DNA of 64,000 nucleotides from Fibrobacterota bacterium (GTDB lineage Bacteria; Fibrobacterota; Fibrobacteria; UBA11236), in assembly GCA_028287505.1 (NCBI GenBank), contig JAQBPN010000007.1:52120-116119 (forward strand), read 5' to 3'. The notes below the pieces were generated by a model, which searched no databases, was not told the DNA's origin, and worked only from the letters and a program-made list of their open reading frames with translations. The translations under genes and the position numbers were made by a program. The stretch's first letter is position 1, and each line of letters begins with the position of its first letter. Positions 8,575 through 15,557 of this stretch are shown here, one piece after another.

Positions 8575-11169
8575 ATGCGGCCTTTGTTGACGGTGGCGGT
8601 GATCGCCAAGGACGAGGAGAAGACGCTTCCCTCGTTGTTCGGTTCCCTGGCGGGCCTTTCCGACCGTACCGGTTCCCAGTTGGTCCTGGTGGATACCGGC
8701 AGCCGGGACGGCACGCCCGCCCTGGCCGCTTCCCACGGGGCGGAAGTGCACGCCTTCGAATGGCGCGACGATTTCTCCGCGGCGCGCAACCGCGCCCTGG
8801 AACTCTCCCGCGGCGAATGGATCCTCTGGCTGGACGCGGACGATGAGCTTCCCCCGGAAACCCGCGCGTGGCTGGATGCGAATCTCGGAAGCCTCGATCC
8901 CGGCCGCGCCTACGCCTTCCGCGTGCGCTCGCCCGGCCCGGACGGCGGCGAATCCGCCTGCTCGCAAATCCGCCTCTTCCCCAACGGCCTGGGCCTCAGC
9001 TTCCGCAATCCCATACACGAGAGCATCGGCGATTCGGTTCTCGAGGCCGGACTCTCGGTGAGCTCGACCGGCCTGGACATCCTCCACACCGGGTACCGGG
9101 ACGCCGGTTCCGTGGAGCGCAAACGCATCCGCAACCGCGCGCTGCTGGAAAAGGCCGTGTCCGTTCCCGCCGCCGCGCCCTCCCTCTGGCTGGCCTGGGG
9201 CCGCATGCGCATGGCGGAAGCGGCCTACCCGCAAGCGGAAAGCGCATTCCGCAGCGCCCTGGAATCCCCGGCGCCTGTCTCCCGGGACGTCCGCCTGGCG
9301 GCCCTGGTGAACCTGGGACAGAGCCTTTGCTTCCAGAACCGCGCACCGGAAGCCTTGCAGGTTTTCCGCTCCGCCCGCGGCGAGGGTAACACCCACGCGC
9401 CGTACCTGCTGGAATACGGGAAGGCCCTTTGGATCACCGGCCAGGTGGCCCAAGCGCGCGAAGCCTGGACCGCATGCCTCAATGCCGGACCCGAATTCGG
9501 CGGAGTCCCAACCGATTGGGACGGCATCCGCGCCGGCGCCGGAACATTGCTGAAGGAAACCCATCCCATGACCCGCAAGCCCATCCGCCCTCCCGCGCCC
9601 CCGGACGAACCCAAGGACAAAGGCGGCGGAGGCGGAGGCCGGCTCGACCTTACCGTATGCAGCATCGTCCGCGATGAAGCCGCCAACCTGGAAGGCCTGC
9701 TCGCCGGCATTCCCCTCTCGCGGGTGGAATGGATCGTGATGGACACGGGTTCCCGGGACGCCACCGTGGAACTCCTGTTGCAAGCGGGCATCAAGGCCCA
9801 TCCTTTCACGTGGCGCGACGACTTCTCCGCCGCCCGCAACGCCTCCTTGGAATTGGCCGCGCGCGGCTGGATTCTCTGGATCGACGCGGACGATCGGCTC
9901 GACGAATCCTTCTGGGAGGCCCTGGCCCCCTTGCTGGACGGTCCCAAGCGCGCCTACCGTTTCCTGGTGCGCAGCCCGCGAGAGAATTCCCGCGGGGATT
10001 GCTTCCGCCAGATCCGCCTGTTCCCGAACCATCTGGGCGTGACCTTCGAAGGCCGCATCCATGAGCAGTTGGGCACGTCCCTTTCCAGGCTCCGCATCCC
10101 CGTGGAGCAAGCCAACCTGGAAATCCTGCATATGGGCTACGATACCGCCGCCAAGCGCGGGGCCAAACTCAAGCGCAACCGGGCCCTGTTGGAACGGGAA
10201 CGCCTGGACCACCCCCGCGATCCCGCCGTGATCATGGAATACGGGAACTGCCTGTACCAATCGGGCGAATACGCGGAAGCGCGCAAGGTCTATCTGTCCC
10301 TGATGCCCTCCGCGGAAGCGCGCGCCTGCGGGGACGCGCCCGCGGACGAAGTGCTCCGGCATTATCCCGCCCTGCTGGGGGAAACCTGCGTCAAACTGAA
10401 CGCGGAAGAAGAGGCGGGCGAATGGTTCCGCCTGGCCGCGGGCTGGAACCCCAACGACATCAAGCCCCTGTATTGGCTGGGAAAGAAAGCGCTGGAAGCC
10501 GGCAACGTGCACGGGGCCCTGGAATTCTTCTACGCCGCCGTGGATCGCCCCGTGACGATCGGCCGGGTGGCCACCGACAACCATACCGTGCGCCGCAACG
10601 CCCTGGCCCTGGTGGTCCTGTGCGAAATGCAATTGTTCGGCGCGGAGAAAGCGCCGCGCGGCCGCGAATGCCTGCGCGAACTGATCGCCGGCGGCCTCCG
10701 CAATTTCCCCCTGGAACCGCGGGTTCCCTGGGATTTCCTGCGCGCCGCCGATTCCCATGCCGACGCGGAATGTTACGCCCGGGCCTACCTGGACCTGGCA
10801 CCCGGAGACACGTCGATGTGGGAAGATCTCCTGGAACACCTGTTCGCCGCCAATCGGCACCGGGAAGTCCTGGAGATTTTCACCCAGCGTCCCCAGTTGT
10901 GCGGGCGCTCCGGGGTCCTGGAGGCCTTCCGGGCCAAATGCGGCGAATCCACCGGACGCGCCACCGAGGAAATCTACGCCGTCTACCGGGAAGCCCTGCG
11001 GAAGTTCCCGGATGACCCGACCTTGCTGGTTTACTTTTCCGACTTCGTAAACCATAATAAGCTCTACGCCCGGTGCTATGCGGACCTGAAAACCCTGGCC
11101 CGGCCCTCGGAAACGGTGCGGGATTTCCTGCGCCAGATCGAAGCCATGGGTTTCGGCGGCGTCGCCTAA
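8575..11169 (+). CDS. Double GT2 glycosyltransferase with TPR repeats
   Basis: An 864-residue cytoplasmic protein with two glycosyltransferase domains of the beta4-glucosyltransferase-like GT2 subgroup (also found in SunS). Domain A (about 5-220) has VAVIAKDEE, VDTGSRDGTP, WRDDFSAARNRAL and LWLDADDE. Domain B (about 357-590) repeats the same series: CSIVRDEA, MDTGSRDA, WRDDFSAARN and LWIDADDR. Both keep the DAD catalytic acidic motif, so both are probably active. The TPR-like helices follow each domain (about 200-330 and 590-864). Domain linkers contain a Gly-rich stretch near residue 350. The spacing of 37 bases to the upstream gene and 45 to the next suggests one transcript. Substrate unknown. 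Confidence 0.87.
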   Translation: MRPLLTVAVIAKDEEKTLPSLFGSLAGLSDRTGSQLVLVDTGSRDGTPALAASHGAEVHAFEWRDDFSAARNRALELSRGEWILWLDADDELPPETRAWLDANLGSLDPGRAYAFRVRSPGPDGGESACSQIRLFPNGLGLSFRNPIHESIGDSVLEAGLSVSSTGLDILHTGYRDAGSVERKRIRNRALLEKAVSVPAAAPSLWLAWGRMRMAEAAYPQAESAFRSALESPAPVSRDVRLAALVNLGQSLCFQNRAPEALQVFRSARGEGNTHAPYLLEYGKALWITGQVAQAREAWTACLNAGPEFGGVPTDWDGIRAGAGTLLKETHPMTRKPIRPPAPPDEPKDKGGGGGGRLDLTVCSIVRDEAANLEGLLAGIPLSRVEWIVMDTGSRDATVELLLQAGIKAHPFTWRDDFSAARNASLELAARGWILWIDADDRLDESFWEALAPLLDGPKRAYRFLVRSPRENSRGDCFRQIRLFPNHLGVTFEGRIHEQLGTSLSRLRIPVEQANLEILHMGYDTAAKRGAKLKRNRALLERERLDHPRDPAVIMEYGNCLYQSGEYAEARKVYLSLMPSAEARACGDAPADEVLRHYPALLGETCVKLNAEEEAGEWFRLAAGWNPNDIKPLYWLGKKALEAGNVHGALEFFYAAVDRPVTIGRVATDNHTVRRNALALVVLCEMQLFGAEKAPRGRECLRELIAGGLRNFPLEPRVPWDFLRAADSHADAECYARAYLDLAPGDTSMWEDLLEHLFAANRHREVLEIFTQRPQLCGRSGVLEAFRAKCGESTGRATEEIYAVYREALRKFPDDPTLLVYFSDFVNHNKLYARCYADLKTLARPSETVRDFLRQIEAMGFGGVA

Positions 11170-11214
11170 GCTCGACAACTCGCGACAACTCACGCAGCGT
11201 GCGGAAAGAGCGGC

Positions 11215-13857
11215 ATGTCCAAGTCCGGCAAGAAAACCAAGGTACAGCAGCGGCAGGCCCATGCCGATTGGGCCGGCAAATTGGTCCCCCGGGAAAGACC
11301 TTCCGGACAACCTGATCCCGCCCTTTCGGACCTCTCCGACGATCTGGGCCCCGAAGAACTCGCCGCGCGTTTCGGGACCATCGCGGGGCCGGTCGACTCC
11401 CCCTATCCCCCCGGCACCGTTTCCGTGGTCATGATCGTCAAGGACGAAGCGGCCAACATCAAGGCCGCGGTGGAGAGCTTCCGCCCCATCGCGGACGAGA
11501 TCATCGTGTACGACACCGGTTCCACGGACGGCACCCAGGAACTCCTGGCCGGGTTGGGCGTGAAATGGATCCAGGGAGAATGGCGCAATGATTTCGCCTG
11601 GGCCCGCAACCGATCCATCGAGCCCGCCGCCTGCGCCTGGGTGCTGTGGATGGACGCGGACGATCGCATTCCCGCCGACCAGATCGCCAATTTCCGCAAG
11701 TTGAAAACGGCCCCCCTGGACAGGGCCTTCGGCTTCCAGGTGATCAACACCCAGGGCGGACTCCCCTTGGGCGGCCGCTTCATGCAATTGCGCATGTTCC
11801 CGAACCATCCGGATCTGCGTTTCCGTTACCGGGTGCACGAGCAGTTGTTCCACAGCATCGCCAAGCTGGGCCTGCATTGCTTCTACACGGAAACGACCAT
11901 CCACCACACGGGCTACGAGGATCCGGAGCTCAAGAAGAAAAAGGCGCTCCGCAATCTCCTGCTGCTGGAAGAAGATCCCGTGCGGGTGGCGCGCGAGCCT
12001 TCCCTGGCCATGGCCATGGGGGATTCCCATTACATCCTGGGCGATTACGAAAAAGGCATCGAAGCCTATCGCAGGACCATGGAGATGCCCAACTGCAAGG
12101 TCATCAACAAGGACATCTACAACGAATTGCCGTCCTGCATCGGACGGGGCTACCAGAAGCTGGGCCGCCGGGAGGAAGCGCTCCCGTGGTTCGACAAGAG
12201 CATCGACCTGGTGCCCGAGAAGCACGAGGCCTATTACTATAAGGCGGAATGCCTGATGGAAATGGGCCGCCGCGCCGAGGCGGAACCCATCTACGCCAAA
12301 CTGGCGGAAATGCCGCTGAGCTACAGCACCACCAGCAACCAGTTCGACATCATCCAGATCTACAGCCACTACCATCTGGCCTACTTCCTGTTCGAACGGC
12401 GCGACTATGCGGGCGCGGTCAAACGGTTGGGCCTGTTGAACGCGAAATATCCGCAGGTGGTGGAAGGCTGGCAATTGCTGGGCGATTGCCGCGCGGCCCT
12501 GGGTGATCAGGAAGCCGCCTTGACCGCCTGGACCAAGGCCATCAATCTCAACCCGCCCGCCATGCCGGACCTGCACGCGCGGCGCATGGCCCTGCTCAAC
12601 CGCCTGGGACGGAAAGAGGAGTTCCAGGACGCCCTGCCCGTGGCGCGCACGCTCTTCCCGCGGGAACGCTTCCCGGAATGGCGCGAGCCCTCGGCGGGAA
12701 CGTCGGCTCCCGCCGGCTTCCGGTCGGCGTCCCGGCCCGCCCTCAGCCTGTGCATGATCGTCAAGAATGAAAAAGCCAACCTGCCCGACTGCCTGGCTTC
12801 CGTCCGGGATCTGGCGGGGGAAATCGTCATCGTGGACACGGGCTCCACGGACGGCACCCAGGAGCTGGCCCGCGCCTTCGGGGCCAAGGTGGTGCAGACC
12901 GATTGGCACGGGGACTTCAGCCTGGCCCGCAACCTGTCCCTGGACTCGGCGACCGGGCGCTGGATCCTCTGGCTCGACGCCGACGACCGCATGCTGGAAG
13001 AGGACAAGCGCGCCATACGCAAGCTCGCGGAAGCCGATGCGGAACTTTCCCCCAAGGCCTACGGTCTGAGGGTCAAGAACAGCCGCGACGGCGGCGTCAC
13101 CGGCAGCGTCTTCAATCAGATCCGCATCTTTCCCAACCGGCCCGACCTGCGCTTCCGTTCGCCCGTGCACGAGCAGATCCTGCCCGCCCTGGAGGCGGCC
13201 GGCATCCCGGTCGAATACGTACCGGTTCGCGTGATCCACACCGGCTATTCCGATCCCGATACCGCCAGGTCCAAGCAGGTCCGCAACAAGGCCATCCTGG
13301 AACGGCAGATCGGGGAAGGCCAGGGTATCACCCCGGTTACCTACTACACTTTGGCCTCCGCTTGCGCCGACCTGGGGCTGCACCAGGAAGCCGTTCCCTG
13401 GTTCCTGAAGGCCGCCGATCTGGCCGCCGCCACGGGCACGGATCCCCATGTACTGGCCGCCGCGCCCGCCAAGGTGGCCGCCTCCCTGGCCGCCCAGAAA
13501 AAATTCGCCCAGGCCCTGGAAATCCTGGCGCCGGAGCTGGCGGAAGCCGGCGGCCGCGTCGCGGGCGTGGAAGCCATGGTGGTCAAAGCCCAGGTGGAAG
13601 ACGTCATGGGACGTCCGGATCAGGCCAGGCCCTGGTTCGAGCGCCTGCTCGATCTCCGCGAAGCCGGCACCTTCATTCCCGTCGATTTCCAGCTCCTGAA
13701 GATCCAGGCGTTGCAGTTCCTCGGCAAGTACTGGTATGACCGGAACCGCCAGGACCTGGCCATCAGCCTGCTCAAGGCCGGTCTGGCCATCAAGGAAGGC
13801 AAGGATTTCGGCACGGCAGACCTCCGGGAGCTCTACGGCCGCTTCCAGGCCGCCTGA
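11215..13857 (+). CDS. Double GT2 glycosyltransferase with TPR repeats
   Basis: An 880-residue paralogue of the preceding gene. Domain A (about 70-250) has VVMIVKDEAAN, YDTGSTDGTQ, WRNDFAWARN and LWMDADDR. Domain B (about 509-700) has LCMIVKNEKAN, VDTGSTDGTQ, WHGDFSLARN and LWLDADDR. A TPR block of about 250 residues separates them, and a second TPR block (700-880) ends the protein. Both catalytic acidic motifs are intact. A short basic N-terminal segment (SKSGKKTKVQQRQ) precedes domain A. There is no signal peptide or membrane segment, so it acts in the cytoplasm. It is the last gene of the glycosyltransferase run. FlgM follows after 264 bases with its own promoter. Confidence 0.87.
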   Translation: MSKSGKKTKVQQRQAHADWAGKLVPRERPSGQPDPALSDLSDDLGPEELAARFGTIAGPVDSPYPPGTVSVVMIVKDEAANIKAAVESFRPIADEIIVYDTGSTDGTQELLAGLGVKWIQGEWRNDFAWARNRSIEPAACAWVLWMDADDRIPADQIANFRKLKTAPLDRAFGFQVINTQGGLPLGGRFMQLRMFPNHPDLRFRYRVHEQLFHSIAKLGLHCFYTETTIHHTGYEDPELKKKKALRNLLLLEEDPVRVAREPSLAMAMGDSHYILGDYEKGIEAYRRTMEMPNCKVINKDIYNELPSCIGRGYQKLGRREEALPWFDKSIDLVPEKHEAYYYKAECLMEMGRRAEAEPIYAKLAEMPLSYSTTSNQFDIIQIYSHYHLAYFLFERRDYAGAVKRLGLLNAKYPQVVEGWQLLGDCRAALGDQEAALTAWTKAINLNPPAMPDLHARRMALLNRLGRKEEFQDALPVARTLFPRERFPEWREPSAGTSAPAGFRSASRPALSLCMIVKNEKANLPDCLASVRDLAGEIVIVDTGSTDGTQELARAFGAKVVQTDWHGDFSLARNLSLDSATGRWILWLDADDRMLEEDKRAIRKLAEADAELSPKAYGLRVKNSRDGGVTGSVFNQIRIFPNRPDLRFRSPVHEQILPALEAAGIPVEYVPVRVIHTGYSDPDTARSKQVRNKAILERQIGEGQGITPVTYYTLASACADLGLHQEAVPWFLKAADLAAATGTDPHVLAAAPAKVAASLAAQKKFAQALEILAPELAEAGGRVAGVEAMVVKAQVEDVMGRPDQARPWFERLLDLREAGTFIPVDFQLLKIQALQFLGKYWYDRNRQDLAISLLKAGLAIKEGKDFGTADLRELYGRFQAA

Positions 13858-14022
13858 TTCCCGCCCCCGTCCCCCTTTTCCGATCCACGTCGTCAAGTGC
13901 TCGCGGTCGGGACCTTCGCACATTTCGAACGGGATCCGCCTGTTCGCCTGGAATTTTTTGGGGACTTGGAGCCGGATTTGAGGATTGCTTGCGACCCGAG
14001 GCGGCTAATTTGAATTAAAAGT

Positions 14023-14050
14023 TAAAGTAACTTCCCGCCAGTGTCGATAT
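14023..14050 (+). promoter_or_regulatory. Candidate sigma-28 (FliA) promoter of flgM
   Basis: TAAA (14023-14026), a 16-base spacer and GTCGATAT (14043-14050) resemble the sigma-28 consensus TAAA-N15-GCCGATAA, with 6 of 8 matches in the -10 element and a spacer one base longer than usual. It lies about 70 bases before the flgM start in an AT-richer patch. Transcription of flgM by sigma-28 is well established in enteric bacteria. Here the site is a sequence match only. Confidence 0.5.
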
Positions 14051-14121
14051 TACAAGTATGAACCAATGGGGGACTATGACTTCCTAGATGTGAACCATCG
14101 AAGCAAGCAAGAAGGTGAACC

Positions 14122-14424
14122 ATGATGACGACAGACATAGTTAACGAAATCGCCCGCTTGATGGCGCAAAGGGACCTCAGCCTGAAGGATCCCAAGGAAA
14201 TCAAGCAATTGAAGGCGCAAAAAGGGCTGACCGCACCGCAGGATCAGGTAACCCTGACCGCAGCGGGCAAAAGCTACGCCGCCGCGAGTTCCACGTCCGA
14301 ACTGGACAAGGAGCAGGCCATGAAGGTGGAACGCCTCAAGGCCCTGGTGGGCGGCGGAAACTACAAGATGGATCAGCAAATGGTCGAATCCATCGCGGAG
14401 CGCATCGCCAACACGCTCGTATAG
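14122..14424 (+). CDS. flgM: Negative regulator of flagellin synthesis FlgM (anti-sigma-28)
   Basis: A 100-residue protein whose C-terminal half fits the FlgM anti-sigma-28 domain: QVTLTAAGKSYAAA, then KVERLKALVGGGNYKMD and a final helix with MVESIAERIANTLV. FlgM holds sigma-28 (FliA) inactive until the flagellar hook is complete and FlgM is exported. The N-terminal half is charged and probably disordered, as is normal. The ATG at 14122 follows GAAGGTGA, and a second ATG follows immediately. It is isolated from other flagellar genes in this window but sits just after three glycosyltransferase genes. A sigma-28-like promoter precedes it. Confidence 0.8.
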   Translation: MMTTDIVNEIARLMAQRDLSLKDPKEIKQLKAQKGLTAPQDQVTLTAAGKSYAAASSTSELDKEQAMKVERLKALVGGGNYKMDQQMVESIAERIANTLV

Positions 14425-14426
14425 GG

Positions 14427-14455
14427 TTGCATCCCGTTCCGGGATGCCCTATAAT
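14427..14455 (+). promoter_or_regulatory. Candidate sigma-70 promoter after flgM
   Basis: TTGCAT (14427-14432), a 17-base spacer and a perfect TATAAT (14450-14455). The spacer overlaps a perfect 8-bp inverted repeat, GCATCCCG and CGGGATGC, directly after the flgM stop. A transcript would begin near 14462 and meet the terminator at 14498-14523 before reaching the sua5 gene. Confidence 0.45.
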
Positions 14456-14497
14456 CATCTTACCCGCGCAACGGACGCCTCGATGAGGTCCACGCCG

Positions 14498-14523
14498 ACG
14501 CCTCCTCCCCAGGAGGCGTTTTT
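14498..14523 (+). terminator. Intrinsic terminator between flgM and sua5
   Basis: ACGCCTCC, loop TCCCCA, GGAGGCGT: a perfect 8-bp stem followed by TTTTT. It ends flgM transcription. The same GGAGGCGT arm can also pair with an earlier copy of ACGCCTC at 14475-14481, giving two mutually exclusive folds. Confidence 0.85.
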
Positions 14524-14566
14524 CATTTCCCGCTTTTTTCCACCCTCCCGCTTCTTAGTATTTTTC

Positions 14567-15550
14567 ATGCCCATGATTCCCGTGCTGCCTCCCACCGAGG
14601 AGAACCTCCTCAAGGCATCCCGGGATCTGGCCGCGGGTCGCCTGGTCTCCTTTCCCACCGAGACCGTTTACGGGCTGGGGGCGAACGCCCTGGATCCGCT
14701 GGCCCTGGCGCGCATCTTCGAGGCCAAGCGCCGGCCCTTTTTCGATCCGCTCATCGTCCACATCGCCGACAGGAAGTCCCTGGATACCCTCTGCACCGGG
14801 CGCGACGACCGCGCGGAACGCCTCATGGATCGTTTCTGGCCCGGACCGTTGACCCTGGTTCTGCCCAGAACGGACGCGGTTCCGGACCTGGCCACCTCCG
14901 GCCTGCCCACCGTGGCGGTGCGCATGCCCGCCCATCCCGTGGCGCTGGCCCTGATCCGCATGGCGGGCTTTCCCTTGGCCGCTCCCAGCGCCAATCCGTT
15001 CGGCCGCCTCAGCCCCACCTCCGCCGCCCATGTGCGGGATCATTTCAGCGAGGGCATCGCCATGATCCTGGACGGCGGCCCCTGTCGCGTGGGAGTGGAA
15101 TCCACCATCCTGTCTTTGGAAACCAAAACCCCCTGCCTGTTGCGCGCGGGCGGCGTGCCCAGGGAGGAACTCGAAGCCCTGATCGGACCCATCAATCTGG
15201 CGGAAACGAATCCGGAAAAGCCGTCCGCCCCCGGACAGCTGCCCGGCCATTATGCGCCGCGCACGCGCCTGCGCCTGCTGGCGGGACCGCCCGGACCCAT
15301 GGCGGGTCCTTTGAAACTGGGCTGGTTGGGCTTCCGATCCGTCCCGGAAGGAACCTTCGCGGCCACGGAAGTCCTCTCGTCCGCCGGGGACCTGAGGGAA
15401 GCGGCCGCCAACCTGTTCGCCTGCCTGCACCGGTTGGATAGCCAGGGGCTCGATTTGATCCTGGCGGAACCCATCGCAGAGCGGGGATTGGGGGCAGCCA
15501 TCATGGATCGGTTGCGAAAAGCCGCCGCGGGCTCGGCGGAAGGGTTATGA
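14567..15550 (+). CDS. L-threonylcarbamoyladenylate synthase, Sua5/TsaC family
   Basis: Makes threonylcarbamoyl-AMP from threonine, bicarbonate and ATP for the universal t6A37 modification of ANN-reading tRNAs. The 327 residues comprise the YrdC domain (about 5-205; SFPTETVYGLGANA, KRRPFFDPL, FWPGPLTLVL, LAAPSANPFGRLSPT) and the Sua5-type linker and C-terminal domain (GQLPGHYAPRT onward). This makes it a Sua5 rather than a short TsaC. The ATG at 14567 (or 14573) is preferred because the open frame upstream crosses a terminator. No clear Shine-Dalgarno precedes it, and a TAGTAT hexamer 6 bases upstream would allow a leaderless mRNA. The stop is 7 bases before the kinase gene, so the two are likely co-transcribed. 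Confidence 0.92.
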   Translation: MPMIPVLPPTEENLLKASRDLAAGRLVSFPTETVYGLGANALDPLALARIFEAKRRPFFDPLIVHIADRKSLDTLCTGRDDRAERLMDRFWPGPLTLVLPRTDAVPDLATSGLPTVAVRMPAHPVALALIRMAGFPLAAPSANPFGRLSPTSAAHVRDHFSEGIAMILDGGPCRVGVESTILSLETKTPCLLRAGGVPREELEALIGPINLAETNPEKPSAPGQLPGHYAPRTRLRLLAGPPGPMAGPLKLGWLGFRSVPEGTFAATEVLSSAGDLREAAANLFACLHRLDSQGLDLILAEPIAERGLGAAIMDRLRKAAAGSAEGL

Positions 15551-15557
15551 TCCTGGC

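Noticed and set aside
8521..13923. A very long open frame of 1800 codons on the minus strand opposite the glycosyltransferase genes
   Set aside because: It is antisense to three well-supported genes, has no family motifs and is Gly/Gln/Val-rich, as expected of a mirror frame in GC-rich coding DNA.
14444..14566. Upstream in-frame extension of sua5
   Set aside because: It crosses an intrinsic terminator and a promoter, has no ribosome site, and adds sequence absent from the family.
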